A stretch of 64,000 nt of DNA, taken from contig NZ_JAMGBD010000002.1 of assembly GCF_023516555.1 (NCBI RefSeq), forward strand, positions 62,001-126,000, given 5' to 3'. Below, piece by piece: positions 11,330 through 22,433 of the stretch. The notes under the pieces are model-generated. The model had not been told where the DNA came from. It was given only the letters and a program-made list of their open reading frames with translations, and made no database searches. The position numbers and the translations under genes are program-made. This DNA comes from Sphingomonas alba (GTDB lineage: Bacteria > Pseudomonadota > Alphaproteobacteria > Sphingomonadales > Sphingomonadaceae). How positions within the stretch are numbered: the stretch's first letter is position 1; every line of letters starts with the position of its first letter.

Positions 11330-11363
11330 AAAAAAAGGCCATCCCGACAGCGCCGGGATGGCC
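11330..11363 (-). terminator. Rho-independent terminator of the SapC-like gene
   Basis: A 10-bp perfect stem (11337-11346 with 11354-11363, GGCCATCCCG/CGGGATGGCC) and a 7-nt loop. On the minus strand it is followed by an uninterrupted T run (A run 11330-11336 on plus), so it works for minus-strand transcripts coming from the gene ending at 11534; on the plus strand there is no T run. Confidence 0.85.
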
Positions 11364-11533
11364 GGAGTTCAGGGAGGAACGCACCACAAACGGTGCGCGA
11401 GCCGGCGGCCACTAGCGAAGGGGTACGCGAACCGCCGCCGGCCCAACTGAAGTGATACGGCGGGCCTGCGCATTCAAGCGATACCGGATCGCTCCGGCGC
11501 GCGGATGTCACGGTTCGGCAGTGCCGACGCGGA

Positions 11534-12328
11534 TCAGGCGTCCGCGGTCTCCGGCAGCTTGGCGCCGGCCGGGCCCTTGCCCTGCTCAACCTGGCGCGCA
11601 AAAATCTCCCGGACCTGGCTTAGCGAGAAGAGGTGGGAGTAGAGCGCCGGAAGCATCCCGCTCTGGTTCATCTTCCGCAGTTCGTCACCGCGCAGATCGC
11701 GAAGCTTTTCCTCGTCAACCATTCGGAAGCCGCGATACAGGAACGGCTGGTCGACGCCCTCGGGTTGAATTGCCACTTCTCCGTCGATCAGCAAGCCCGA
11801 CTTCTGAAGTTCGTCCATGAACGCCTGCGTGCGTTGGCCCGCAGTCTCGAACTGCTCGCAGAAGGCCAGGATGTTGCGGGTCGTCTCGGTCGGCTGGTCA
11901 CCGTCGAAAAGGGCGGGTCCGTCCGCATCATCGGCGATCGAGCCCGAAGTCGGGTCGAAGCAAAGCGACAACTCGTCGGTGTCGGGACGCAGCTTGGCCA
12001 GCAGGAACGGATAGCGGCGCAGGTAGGCAGGGACGTAGGTGTTCTTCTCGAGCGGCCTGCCTGCCGCATCGAAGTAAGTGTTGACGCCCTCATTGAGGCC
12101 GAACAGCGCCAGCGGCACCGAATTCTCACCCGCCGAAAAGATGATCGGATAGTAACGCTGGACGATCGTGAATTCCTCGACCGTCACGGGCACGGCATGG
12201 ATCTGGCCGACCTGCGGCAAATCATAACTCTTCCTGAGTTTCATATTACCGTGCTGGCCGGAATTGAGCGCGTCCAGGCTGTTGTAAAGCAAGGGAAGCG
12301 GGGCAGCGTTCGGCGCTTGGGTCGCCAT
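11534..12328 (-). CDS. SapC-like protein
   Basis: A 264-aa soluble protein of the SapC family (named after a Campylobacter surface-layer gene, function unestablished). The family hallmark is visible: YYPIIFSAGENSVPLALFGL near residue 50, then YLRRYPFLLAK, LCFDPTSG, and a late FRMVDEEKLRDLRGDELRKM. The start chosen is ATG at 12328 (MATQAPN), which has GGAGA about eight bases upstream; a longer frame begins at 12421 without a comparable site. The 170-base stretch between its stop and the terminator at 11363 holds no convincing gene and is a long 3' untranslated region with a GC-rich inverted repeat (GCCGGCGG/CCGCCGGC). Confidence 0.85.
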   Translation of the reverse strand: MATQAPNAAPLPLLYNSLDALNSGQHGNMKLRKSYDLPQVGQIHAVPVTVEEFTIVQRYYPIIFSAGENSVPLALFGLNEGVNTYFDAAGRPLEKNTYVPAYLRRYPFLLAKLRPDTDELSLCFDPTSGSIADDADGPALFDGDQPTETTRNILAFCEQFETAGQRTQAFMDELQKSGLLIDGEVAIQPEGVDQPFLYRGFRMVDEEKLRDLRGDELRKMNQSGMLPALYSHLFSLSQVREIFARQVEQGKGPAGAKLPETADA

Positions 12329-12512
12329 GTAATCTTTCTCCATGCAAGGCCGGCGACACGCAACAGCGCACTTCAAACCGGCCTGAAAATTTCGGTAGCG
12401 AGCCTCTAGAAGCACGCCCATGCTTCCGCAAGCCCAAGGGCTGCCGCAAAAAATTCATCGACCGTTCAATCCCTCCCGTGCAACGCTTCGTCGCAGGATG
12501 GGCTTTCAATAG

Positions 12513-12944
12513 ATGATCTTCGCCGGACTCCTGGGACTGCTGTCCGCGCTCTTTGCGGACAGCGCGGCCCCTGATGCGCCCAAGGAGGGCGTGCGGGTCA
12601 TGACCGTCGAGGAGCGTCTGATCATCCGAGTGCCGGTCGCGCCACATCCGCGACGGCGCATTCATTGGGAGGAAGGGGATGATGGTCCCAAATGCCTGCA
12701 GGCAGACACTCTAGCCGGGGCATTCCTTTCCGGTCCCGATACCGTCGACTTCATCCTGCGTGGCCGGCAATTTGTCCGCGCTCGCCTGGACAGCGACTGC
12801 GAAGGGCTGGATTTCTATGGCGGGTTCTACGTCCAGCCCCAGGATCGTCGCATCTGCGCGAAACGCGATTCCATCAGTGTCAGGGCCGGCGGATCCTGCC
12901 GGATCGTCAAGTTCCACACATTGACTCCGCAGTTCGAACGCTAG
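12513..12944 (+). CDS. Conserved exported protein of unknown function
   Basis: A 143-aa product. Residues 1-18 (MIFAGLLGLLSALFADSA) look like a signal peptide or anchor. The rest is a small beta-rich domain with Cys residues at CLQAD, DCEGLDFYGGFYV, RRICAKRD and SCRIVKF, spaced to allow two disulfides in the periplasm. I do not recognise a family. It is free-standing, between the divergent SapC-like gene and the helicase gene, and its ribosome site is weak, so expression may be low or the start imprecise. Confidence 0.7.
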   Translation: MIFAGLLGLLSALFADSAAPDAPKEGVRVMTVEERLIIRVPVAPHPRRRIHWEEGDDGPKCLQADTLAGAFLSGPDTVDFILRGRQFVRARLDSDCEGLDFYGGFYVQPQDRRICAKRDSISVRAGGSCRIVKFHTLTPQFER

Positions 12945-13033
12945 GCTTTCCTTGACTTCCAGCGGCTTTGCCCGCATCCGCGCCGAGGCGCGTTGCGGCA
13001 GTCGCAGCGCCTTCTCTTTTTCCGGACTTTTCA

Positions 13034-14371
13034 ATGAGCTTTGCCGACCTCGGCCTGTCTGACGAATTGCTGCGCGCGGTCGCTACCCGCGGCTATGGCG
13101 AGCCCACGCCCATCCAGAAGGGAGCGATTCCCTCTGTCCTGATGGGCAAGGATCTGATCGGCATCGCCCAGACCGGCACCGGCAAGACGGCTGCCTTCGT
13201 GCTGCCGATGATCGACGTGCTTGCCGAAGGCCGCACCCGAGCGCGGATGCCACGCAGCCTGATCCTTGAGCCCACCCGCGAGCTGGCGGCGCAGGTTGCG
13301 GAGAATTTCGAGAAATATGGCGTCCATCACAAACTGAGCATGGCGCTGCTGATCGGCGGCGTGCAGATGGGCGACCAGGTCAAGGCGCTTGAGAAGGGCG
13401 TCGACGTGCTGATCGCGACCCCCGGACGGCTGATGGACCTGTTCAGCCGCGGCAAGATCATGCTCAACGACTGCAGCCTTCTGGTGATCGACGAAGCCGA
13501 CCGCATGCTCGACATGGGCTTCATCCCCGACATCGAGGACATCTGCACCAAACTGCCCAAGAGTCGGCAGACCCTGTTGTTCTCGGCGACCATGCCGCCG
13601 CCGATCAAGAAGCTGGCAGACAAGTTCTTAAGCGACCCGAAGACGATCGAGGTGGCGCGGCCCGCGACGGCGAACGTCAACATCGAGCAGCGGCTGGTCG
13701 ACGTCCGTGGCGACAAGAAGCGGGAGACGCTGCGGGACATCCTGCGCGGCGAGGAATTCAAGAACGCCATTATCTTCGCCAACCGCAAGACGACCGTGCG
13801 AGAACTCTACACGAGCCTCAAGCGCTCGGGCTTTGCTGTCGGCCAGATTCACGGCGACATGGAACAGCCAGCCCGCATCGCCGAATTCGACCGTTTCAAG
13901 AAGGATGAGATCAATATCCTGGTCGCGTCCGACGTCGCCGCCCGCGGCCTCGACGTCAAAGGCGTCAGCCACGTCGTCAACTTCGACGTGCCTTGGCAAC
14001 CTGACGATTACGTCCATCGCATCGGCCGCACTGGCCGGGCCGGCGCCAAGGGTATCGCAATCACGCTGGCGACGCGCGAGGACCGTGAGGCGGTCGCGGC
14101 CATCGAAAAGCTGGTCGGCCAGAAGATCGCCCGTTTCGGCAAGACCGACGAAAGGGCGGAGGCTCCGACAGCTACGCCTGCCCCTGTCAAGGCTAAGCCC
14201 GCCAAGAAGGCGGAGAAGGCCGAAAAACCTGCCCCCAAACCGGGGCGCAGGGCCGAGAAGGTTCGCGAGCCACGGCCTGAAGCGGCTCGCGAGAAGTCCC
14301 CGGTTATCGAGGACATGGCCGGCGAGTGGAACGGACCCATGCCGAGCTTTTTGGGCGTAAGCGCGTCCTAG
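13034..14371 (+). CDS. DEAD-box ATP-dependent RNA helicase (RhlE/RhlB type)
   Basis: ATP-dependent RNA-unwinding enzyme of ribosome assembly, cold growth or RNA decay. The 445-aa product shows the Q motif (GYGEPTPIQ), motif I AQTGTGKT (45-52), motif Ia PTRELAAQV, motif II DEAD (153-156), motif III SAT, motif V ARGLDVKGV and motif VI HRIGRTGRAG. Residues after ~385 form a Lys/Ala/Pro-rich tail, typical of RNA-binding extensions. I take ATG at 13034 because MSFADLGLSDELL is where the family begins; a TTG 66 bases upstream in the same frame would add a low-complexity leader. Confidence 0.94.
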   Translation: MSFADLGLSDELLRAVATRGYGEPTPIQKGAIPSVLMGKDLIGIAQTGTGKTAAFVLPMIDVLAEGRTRARMPRSLILEPTRELAAQVAENFEKYGVHHKLSMALLIGGVQMGDQVKALEKGVDVLIATPGRLMDLFSRGKIMLNDCSLLVIDEADRMLDMGFIPDIEDICTKLPKSRQTLLFSATMPPPIKKLADKFLSDPKTIEVARPATANVNIEQRLVDVRGDKKRETLRDILRGEEFKNAIIFANRKTTVRELYTSLKRSGFAVGQIHGDMEQPARIAEFDRFKKDEINILVASDVAARGLDVKGVSHVVNFDVPWQPDDYVHRIGRTGRAGAKGIAITLATREDREAVAAIEKLVGQKIARFGKTDERAEAPTATPAPVKAKPAKKAEKAEKPAPKPGRRAEKVREPRPEAAREKSPVIEDMAGEWNGPMPSFLGVSAS

Positions 14372-14373
14372 TG

Positions 14374-14469
14374 CTCCTGCGGAGGCAGGAGCCCGGTCCG
14401 GCGAAGCCGCCTTTAGAAGACATCCCACATGAGCGCTACGCGCGACTGGGCCCCTGCCTTCGCAGGGGC
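14374..14469. repeat. REP-like pair of hairpins in an intergenic region
   Basis: Two short palindromes, CTCCTGC-GGAG-GCAGGAG (14374-14391) and GCCCCTGC-CTTC-GCAGGGGC (14450-14469), about 60 bases apart between the helicase gene and the yghU-like gene. They are related to the CCCGCCTGCGCGGG-type element at 60646-60782. Neither is followed by a T run, so a repetitive extragenic palindrome fits better than terminators. Confidence 0.6.
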
Positions 14470-14540
14470 ACACGGATGTGCCTAGAAAGTCCCTGCGAGC
14501 ATCCCTAATTGCGGCACCTGACGCGAAAGGGACCTGCAGC

Positions 14541-16582
<2,042 letters not shown>

Positions 16583-16614
16583 CTAGTGGCGGGCGCGGCT
16601 ACACAGTGGCCGTC

Positions 16615-17565
16615 ATGTCATCGCAGCAATATCTGACCCTCAACGACCGCCTTGAATCCGGCGACAAGACTGCCGCGCTCGAAATGCTGTCGCTGGCCGC
16701 GTCCGGCGATCCCGATGCCTTGTTCAAAGCCTCCGAGCTCTCGTTGCGTGGCATGGCGGGCGCGGTCGACCTCAAGGCGGCTTTCGACCTCATGCGATCG
16801 GCCGCGGCCAAGGGGCATGAAGAAGCGAAGCGGGCGGAGGCCTATTTCACGGCGGCGGGAATCGGCACCCAAAGCAATCCCGCCAAGGCCCGGCGAATGT
16901 TGGAGCACCTCGCCGGCCATGATCGCTTCGTGGCCGTCCAGCTTGCCTTCCTCAACCATGTCAAATGCGGCGAGCGCGTAAGGTCCGCGCCGCGGCAGCT
17001 CGTGTCCTCCGACCCCCATATCGAAGTCGTCCAAGGCCTCTTCAGCCCTGAGGAGTGCAGATACATCCAGTTGGTCGCCAGTCCATGGATGGAGCCGGCC
17101 ATGATCTATGCGGCGGACGGCGGCCACCTGCGCGATCCACACCGCGATAGCGACAATATGGTGGTGACGCCGATGGCTGAGGACCTGGTGATCCAGGCAG
17201 TCAACCATTGCATCGCAAACGCCTCTGGGACCCGATATGCCTGGGGCGAGCCCCTGCACGTCCTCCGCTACGGGCCCAGCCAGCAATATCGTCCACATCA
17301 TGACGCCCACGCATTCGGCCCGCCGGAGAAACGCCGGGTTGCCACCGCACTCATTTATCTGAACGACGCCTACGAGGGCGGCGAGACCAACTTCCCGGAG
17401 GTCGGCGTGACGGTGCGCGGCGCGGTCGGCGATATGCTGATCTTTCACAATCTGACCGCCGACCGGATGCCGGACCCGCGCATGACCCATGCCGGCCTGC
17501 CAGTCACGCGCGGCGAGAAATGGCTGGCAACACGCTGGATTCGCAGCAGCAACTATTTCGGATGA
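16615..17565 (+). CDS. Sel1-repeat / 2-oxoglutarate-Fe(II) dioxygenase (prolyl 4-hydroxylase-like)
   Basis: A 316-aa protein with two parts: residues ~15-105 form helical Sel1/TPR-like repeats ([20 protein letters not shown] and [12 protein letters not shown]), and residues ~130-314 a prolyl 4-hydroxylase (P4Hc) domain. The iron triad is present: His228-x-Asp230 in YRPHHDAH and His292 in [10 protein letters not shown]; Lys302 in [11 protein letters not shown] should bind 2-oxoglutarate. Substrate unknown; Sel1 repeats suggest protein binding. The start at ATG 16615 is preferred to GTG 16606. It is convergent with queA (13-base overlap) and divergent from tgt, so it splits the queuosine pair on the opposite strand. 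Confidence 0.88.
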   Translation: MSSQQYLTLNDRLESGDKTAALEMLSLAASGDPDALFKASELSLRGMAGAVDLKAAFDLMRSAAAKGHEEAKRAEAYFTAAGIGTQSNPAKARRMLEHLAGHDRFVAVQLAFLNHVKCGERVRSAPRQLVSSDPHIEVVQGLFSPEECRYIQLVASPWMEPAMIYAADGGHLRDPHRDSDNMVVTPMAEDLVIQAVNHCIANASGTRYAWGEPLHVLRYGPSQQYRPHHDAHAFGPPEKRRVATALIYLNDAYEGGETNFPEVGVTVRGAVGDMLIFHNLTADRMPDPRMTHAGLPVTRGEKWLATRWIRSSNYFG

Positions 17566-18587
17566 GGCAGCAGCAGGCTGGAATCCCCGTAGGAATAGAA
17601 ACGGTAGCCTTCTCGAATGGCGTGGGCATAGGCCGACTTCATGACGTCGAGCCCCATCAGGGCGCTTACCAGCATGAACAGCGTCGATTTTGGCAGGTGA
17701 AAGTTGGTCATCAAGCCGTCGACCACCCTGAACCGGTATCCGGGGGTGATGAAGATCGCGGTGTCCCCCTCAAACGGACGAATGACTCCGTCATCGTTCG
17801 CCGCGCTTTCGAGCAGGCGGAGTGATGTGGTGCCCACGGCGATCAGTCGGCCGCCCTCTGCACGCGCCTTGTTCAGGCGTTCGGCAGTCTCGGCGTCGAT
17901 GCGGCCCCATTCGGCATGCATGCGGTGCTCGTCCGTGTCCTCGACCTTGACCGGCAGAAAGGTGCCCGCGCCGACGTGCAGGGTCAGGGTTTCGCGCGCG
18001 ACCCCGGCCGCGTCGAGCTCGGCAATCAGCCGGTCGGTGAAATGCAAAGCGGCGGTGGGGGCAGCGACGGCACCTTTCTCCCGCGCGAACATGGTCTGGT
18101 AGTCGCCCCGGTCTGCTTCGTCGGCGGCCCGCTTCCCGGCAATGTATGGCGGAAGCGGCATGCGACCCGCTCGCTCCAAGAGGATTTCGACTGGATCTTC
18201 GCCGTGGAAATGTAACAGGACCGAGCCGTCGTCGGCCTTTTCGACGACCGACGCCGTGACGTCGGCACCAAACTCGATACGGTCACCGGCCTTCAGCCGC
18301 TTGGCGTTGCGGATGAAGGCCCACCAACTGCGGAGCCCCTCACGCTTGTGAAGGGTGGCGCCGATGCTCGCCTCGCCGCGCCTGCCCTCAAGTTGGGCCG
18401 GGATAACGCGGGTGTCGTTGAAGACGAGAATGTCACCGCGCCGAAGCAGCCGCGGCAGATCGAGGACCGCTTTGTCGGTGATGCGATCACCTTCGACCAG
18501 CAGGAGGCGCGCGGAATCACGCGGCCTGGCGGGCCTTAGGGCGATCCGGTCCTGGGGAAGCTCGAAATCGAACTGGTCGACGCGCAT
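17553..18587 (-). CDS. queA: S-adenosylmethionine:tRNA ribosyltransferase-isomerase
   Basis: Transfers and isomerises the ribosyl part of SAM onto preQ1 in tRNA, giving epoxyqueuosine. The 344-aa product starts [20 protein letters not shown] and carries the family segments [43 protein letters not shown] (the catalytic/tRNA-binding stretch), [24 protein letters not shown] and [15 protein letters not shown] overlaps the stop of the upstream cyclophilin gene by one base, showing coupling in the xseB-ispA-coaD-ppi-queA run. Confidence 0.97.
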   Translation of the reverse strand: MRVDQFDFELPQDRIALRPARPRDSARLLLVEGDRITDKAVLDLPRLLRRGDILVFNDTRVIPAQLEGRRGEASIGATLHKREGLRSWWAFIRNAKRLKAGDRIEFGADVTASVVEKADDGSVLLHFHGEDPVEILLERAGRMPLPPYIAGKRAADEADRGDYQTMFAREKGAVAAPTAALHFTDRLIAELDAAGVARETLTLHVGAGTFLPVKVEDTDEHRMHAEWGRIDAETAERLNKARAEGGRLIAVGTTSLRLLESAANDDGVIRPFEGDTAIFITPGYRFRVVDGLMTNFHLPKSTLFMLVSALMGLDVMKSAYAHAIREGYRFYSYGDSSLLLPHPK

Positions 18588-19291
18588 CAGCCGCCGGTCG
18601 CCGGCTCTTCTTTCGGCTTCTCGGCAGGCTGCGCCACCGGTTGGTCAGGGGCCTGGGCCTGTGGTGCCGGAGCGGCGGCGGCAGCCGCTGCACTAGCCGG
18701 CGCAGGCGGCATCGGCCCATCCAGCCATGCGCGAACGATCTTGGTCGGCTGGGGCGGCGGTTCGCCGGGCGCAATCTGGTCGACATATTGCATGCCCGAG
18801 ATGACGCGGCCGAGCGCTGTATATTTGTGGTCCAGCGTCATGGTCGGCCCCAGCATGATGAAGAACTGGCTGTTGGCGCTATTCACATCTTCGGCACGGG
18901 CCATTGAAAGTACGCCGCGCATGTGCGGCAGGTTGTTGAACTCGGCCTGCAAGTTGGGAAGCTGGGAATCGCCGCTGCCGGTCCCGGTGGGATCGCCGCC
19001 CTGCGCCATGAAGCCAGGGATGACGCGGTGAAAGATGGTGCCGTTGTAGAAGCCGGTCATCGCCAGCGTCTGGATACGGCGGACGTGATTGGGTGCCAGG
19101 TCCGGGCGGAGCAGGATGACGACCGTGCCGCCGTTCGACAGCTCGATGTTGAGATGATTGGCGGGATCGGCGGCAATCTCGGCAGGCGGGTTGATGTTGA
19201 ATGCCGGGGCGGCCGCGACAGGCGCAGGAGCCGGCTTGGCCGCAATCAAGGCAAGCGCAACAAAAGGCAATGCGAACAAGGATTTGGACAT
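18587..19291 (-). CDS. Exported cyclophilin-type peptidyl-prolyl cis-trans isomerase
   Basis: Catalyses Xaa-Pro isomerisation, here probably in the periplasm because the N-terminus ([18 protein letters not shown]) is a signal peptide. The cyclophilin core includes the catalytic Arg in [20 protein letters not shown], the FIML strand after NSANSQ, and [11 protein letters not shown]. The C-terminal ~45 residues are a Pro/Ala/Gln-rich tail with no fold apparent. ATG at 19291 has GGGAG seven bases upstream and is preferred to TTG one codon earlier. The place between coaD and queA is that of the standard alphaproteobacterial ppi gene. Confidence 0.93.
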   Translation of the reverse strand: MSKSLFALPFVALALIAAKPAPAPVAAAPAFNINPPAEIAADPANHLNIELSNGGTVVILLRPDLAPNHVRRIQTLAMTGFYNGTIFHRVIPGFMAQGGDPTGTGSGDSQLPNLQAEFNNLPHMRGVLSMARAEDVNSANSQFFIMLGPTMTLDHKYTALGRVISGMQYVDQIAPGEPPPQPTKIVRAWLDGPMPPAPASAAAAAAAPAPQAQAPDQPVAQPAEKPKEEPATGG

Positions 19292-19346
19292 CAATAACTC
19301 CCGCCCCGAAGGTGCTCGCGCCCTTAGCGCAGCTTCGGTCCCTAGA

Positions 19347-19841
19347 CTAGCCCGCCAGCTTGGCTTTCACGTCGGCGGCGACCGACGGAGTGACAAACTT
19401 GCGGATATCGCCGCCATAACGGGCGATTTCTTTCACCAGCCTTGACGCAATCGGCTGGAGGGCGACGTCGGCCATCAGGAAGACGGTTTCGATATCGTCA
19501 TTCAGTTGCTGGTTCATGCCAGCCATCTGGAACTCATATTCGAAGTCCGCGACGGCGCGCAGGCCGCGAAGAATGATAGTTGCCCCCTGGCTTTCGGCGA
19601 AGTCCATCAACAGGGAATCGAACTCGACCACGTCGATGTTCGGCGCCAGGCCGGCGACCTCGCGGCGGACCATTTCGAGCCGCTCGGCAACCGTAAACAT
19701 CGGTTCCTTGGAAGGATTGGTGGTGACACCGACGACCAGCTTGTCGACGAGGTGCGCCCCGCGGCGAATGATGTCGATATGGCCCAGGGTCATCGGGTCG
19801 AAGGTGCCCGGATAGACGCCCACGTGCGGACGGTGGCTCAT
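19347..19841 (-). CDS. coaD: Phosphopantetheine adenylyltransferase
   Basis: Penultimate step of coenzyme A synthesis: 4'-phosphopantetheine + ATP to dephospho-CoA. The 164-aa product has the nucleotidyltransferase lead VGVYPGTFDPMTLGHIDII (T/HxGH motif), the MVRREVAG helix, ILRGLRAVADFEYEFQMAGM, and the closing IASRLVKEIARYGGDI in place of the more usual ISSS. ATG overlaps the ispA stop by four bases. Confidence 0.96.
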   Translation of the reverse strand: MSHRPHVGVYPGTFDPMTLGHIDIIRRGAHLVDKLVVGVTTNPSKEPMFTVAERLEMVRREVAGLAPNIDVVEFDSLLMDFAESQGATIILRGLRAVADFEYEFQMAGMNQQLNDDIETVFLMADVALQPIASRLVKEIARYGGDIRKFVTPSVAADVKAKLAG

Positions 19842-20752
19842 CGGTCGCGCTCCGTGACGAAAGCTGCAATGGCGCGCAGCAGGTCTGCCTCCGAGCCATG
19901 GTTCGAAAGATGTTCAACCGCCTGCTCGACGAGCATTTCCGCCTGCTGGCGGGCGCGATCGGGGCCGAGCAAGGAGACGATGGTCGCCTTGCCCGAAGCG
20001 GCGTCCTTCCCGACTCGTTTGCCGGCGGCGGCCGCATCTCCACTGTGATCGATCAGATCGTCAGCGATTTGGAAGGCGAGGCCGATGTTACGAGCATATC
20101 CGCGATAGGGCGTGCGAGCCTCGGCAGGGAGGCGGGCCATGATGCAGGCCGCCTCAACCGCAAACTCGATCAGGGCGCCCGTCTTGAGCTGCTGAAGCCG
20201 GGTGACCGCCTGGAGATCGAGCGCCTCACCTTCGGCGGCGAGGTCCATCATTTGGCCCCCGGCCATGCCGGACGGGCCGGCCGCGCGGGCGAGGTCGAGA
20301 GTCAGGGCCGCGCGGACGAATGGGTCCTCATGGGTCTCATGATCAGACAAAATCTCGAATGCCATGGCGTGCAGACTGTCGCCCGCGAGAATGGCCGTCG
20401 CCTCGTCGAACGCCCTGTGCACGGTCGGCTTACCGCGACGCATGTCGTCATTGTCCATGCACGGAAGATCGTCATGGATCAGCGAATAAACGTGGATCGC
20501 CTCGATCGCCGCGCCAACACGGATGGCCCTGCGCTCGTCGATCGCAAAGAGGCGTGCAGATGCTACCGCGAGCAACGGCCGAAGGCGTTTGCCGCCGCCG
20601 ATCGCGGCGTGGCGCATGGCCTCGAAAAGCTTGTCACGGCTATCGCCGGGCGGACGAAGCAGGTGGGCGAAAATCGCATCGACCGCCCGTGAAACACGCC
20701 TCGACTCCAGGTCGATGGCGGCCTTGGGCCGGTCAAGCATATCAGTCGACAT
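19838..20752 (-). CDS. ispA: Polyprenyl diphosphate synthase (farnesyl/geranylgeranyl type)
   Basis: Condenses isopentenyl diphosphate with allylic diphosphates to make C15/C20 prenyl chains for quinones, carotenoids and undecaprenol. The 304-aa product has the first Asp-rich motif in LIHDDLPCMDNDDMRRG, the second in IADDLIDHSGD, and the GGKRLRPLL lead. The start at 20752 (MSTDMLDRP) overlaps the end of xseB by 11 bases and fits the family length; a longer frame reaching 20797 would run deep into xseB. Chain length cannot be decided by eye. Confidence 0.92.
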   Translation of the reverse strand: MSTDMLDRPKAAIDLESRRVSRAVDAIFAHLLRPPGDSRDKLFEAMRHAAIGGGKRLRPLLAVASARLFAIDERRAIRVGAAIEAIHVYSLIHDDLPCMDNDDMRRGKPTVHRAFDEATAILAGDSLHAMAFEILSDHETHEDPFVRAALTLDLARAAGPSGMAGGQMMDLAAEGEALDLQAVTRLQQLKTGALIEFAVEAACIMARLPAEARTPYRGYARNIGLAFQIADDLIDHSGDAAAAGKRVGKDAASGKATIVSLLGPDRARQQAEMLVEQAVEHLSNHGSEADLLRAIAAFVTERDR

Positions 20753-20984
20753 CGAAGGGCTTCGTACCCGCCGGCGTCCCGTCGGGGCCGAGCGCAATCT
20801 GCTCGATACGCATCTGAGCCGACTTCAGCCGCGCTTCGCAATGACGCTTCAGCTTGTCGCCGCGCTGGTACAGCTCGATCGATTCATCCAACGGCGCACT
20901 ACCCTGTTCGAGCGTGCGCACGATGGTTTCAAGCTCGGCCAACGCCTGCTCGAAGCTCATTTCCTCAACGGGATCGGCGTCCAT
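20742..20984 (-). CDS. xseB: Exodeoxyribonuclease VII small subunit
   Basis: The 80-aa helical small subunit of ExoVII, a single-strand DNA exonuclease; several copies bind one XseA. Seen: MSFEQALAELETIVRTLEQG and LDESIELYQRGDKLKRHCEA, the whole family signature. It opens the xseB-ispA-coaD-ppi-queA run. No xseA gene is in the window. Confidence 0.95.
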   Translation of the reverse strand: MDADPVEEMSFEQALAELETIVRTLEQGSAPLDESIELYQRGDKLKRHCEARLKSAQMRIEQIALGPDGTPAGTKPFDVD

Positions 20985-21025
20985 TGTGGCAGCTTGTCCC
21001 TAGACCGCCCGCTTGGCAAGCGCGG

Positions 21026-21730
21026 CTAGGCCGGCCGTTTGAACGGATCCTTGATGCCCGGAACGATTTCGTCGCTGGGGGCCTCGTCGCCGGCCTCGGC
21101 TGCAGCAAGCGCGGCTTCCGCGTCGCGGGCGTGCTGCTCGCGCTCGGCGCGGAGCTCTTCGATGAGCGCCGAACGGTCGCTGTCCAGGCGGGTATCGGCG
21201 GGAGCCTGCATGCCGGCCGCCTTCTGGGCTTTGGCGACCGCGGCATCGAGCTCGCGCTGCGAGGTCAGGCCGAGAGTCACCGGGTCCTTCGGCTGGATAT
21301 TGGCCATGTTCCAGTGCGTGCGGTCGCGGATCGAGGCGATGGTCGTGCGGGTTGTGCCGATCAGCTTCGAAATCTGGCCGTCGCTGACTTCAGGATGGTT
21401 GCGGATGATCCAGGCGATTCCGTCCGGCTTGTCCTGGCGCTTGGAGACGGGCGTGTAACGCGGCCCCTTGGTGCGGCGAACCGGATCCGGCTCCTTGTGC
21501 ATCCGGAGCGAGTAATCGGGGTCCTTCTGACCCTTCTCGATTTCCTCATGCGTCAGCTCGCCGGCGCGGACCGGGTCGCGGCCGGTCAGCTTGGTGGCTG
21601 CCGTGTCGTCGGCGATCGCCTGCACTTCGAGGATATGCAGTCCACAGAACTCCGCGATCTGCTCAAAGGACAGTGACGTATTGTCGACCAGCCAGGCGGC
21701 GGTCGCGTGGGGCATCAGCGGCTGGGCCAC
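21026..21730 (-). CDS. trcR: DUF1013 protein, TrcR-type RNA polymerase-associated regulator
   Basis: A 234-aa cytoplasmic protein of the alphaproteobacterial DUF1013 family. The conserved core MPHATAAWLVDNTSLSFEQI - AEFCGLHILEVQAIAD - MHKEPDPVRRTKGPRYTPVS - RQDKPDGIAWIIRNHPEVSD - GQISKLIGTTRTTIASIRDR covers residues ~6-165; the helix-turn-helix-like part is at the NHPEVSDGQISKLIGTT region. The Caulobacter member, TrcR, is known to travel with RNA polymerase and affect cell-cycle transcription. The C-terminal ~50 residues are an acidic, Ala-rich helix. No signal peptide. Confidence 0.88.
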   Translation of the reverse strand: MAQPLMPHATAAWLVDNTSLSFEQIAEFCGLHILEVQAIADDTAATKLTGRDPVRAGELTHEEIEKGQKDPDYSLRMHKEPDPVRRTKGPRYTPVSKRQDKPDGIAWIIRNHPEVSDGQISKLIGTTRTTIASIRDRTHWNMANIQPKDPVTLGLTSQRELDAAVAKAQKAAGMQAPADTRLDSDRSALIEELRAEREQHARDAEAALAAAEAGDEAPSDEIVPGIKDPFKRPA

Positions 21731-21791
21731 TTCGCATCTCCGTAAATAATAAGGGCCGCCCCTTCACGGAGCGGCCAGATCGCCGCAGCGT

Positions 21792-22433
21792 CTAGTCCGC
21801 CGGGCCTCTCACCGCAAGCGGAGTCTCTTTGTTCATTGGCACATAGCCGGGCTCGGAGGCGATCCGCTCCATCCAGTCGCCGATGTGCGCATAGGCCTTG
21901 AGATTGAATCCCCCATCGTCCGAGACGTGCGTGTAGGCATAGAGCGCTATGTCGGCGAGGCTGATGCGATCGCCGACGAACCAGCGCCGACTGGCCAATT
22001 GCTTGTCCATCAGCGCGAGCGCGGCGTCGCCCTGCTCACGTTTTCCCGGCAGCAAGGCCCGCTGGAGATCGTTCAGAGCATCCTCGCCGACGAATGCCAT
22101 CCAGAAGCGTAGCGTGGCGACGTTCGGCTCGTGGTTGTACTGCTCCCAGAACATCCAGCGCAGCATGTCGGCGCGCTCGAACCGGTCGTCGGGAATGAGA
22201 CCCGAGCCTTCTGCGAGATAGAAGCAGGCAGCGTTGCTCTCCGGCAGGAACTTGTCGCCATCCTGAAGCACCGGGATGCGACCATTTCCGTTCACGTTGG
22301 CGAGGAACACGGGCGTCCGCGTTTCGGCATTCATGATATCGTAGGCACGGAACTGGAGAGGGATGCCGAGGAGCGCAGCAGTCAACCGGATTTTGTAACA
22401 ATTGCCAGAGCGTGGGTCCTCGTGAAGGATCAC
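21792..22433 (-). CDS. Glutathione S-transferase family protein
   Basis: A 213-aa GST. The thioredoxin-like half has ILHEDPRSGNCYKIRLTAAL (active-site Ser/Asn-Cys region), NGNGRIPVLQDGDKFLPESN with the cis-Pro, and AACFYLAEGSG; the helical half has FVGDRISLADIALYAYTHV. It begins at GTG 22433, inside the overlap GTGA with the upstream quinone oxidoreductase stop, so the two are coupled. The Cys in the CYK motif resembles beta or YfcG-type enzymes. Substrate unknown; pairing with an NAD(P)H oxidoreductase suggests handling of electrophiles or quinones (inference). Confidence 0.9.
   Translation of the reverse strand: MILHEDPRSGNCYKIRLTAALLGIPLQFRAYDIMNAETRTPVFLANVNGNGRIPVLQDGDKFLPESNAACFYLAEGSGLIPDDRFERADMLRWMFWEQYNHEPNVATLRFWMAFVGEDALNDLQRALLPGKREQGDAALALMDKQLASRRWFVGDRISLADIALYAYTHVSDDGGFNLKAYAHIGDWMERIASEPGYVPMNKETPLAVRGPAD

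Noticed and set aside
14374-14469. Hairpins as transcription terminators of the helicase gene
   Set aside because: No T run follows either stem on either strand.
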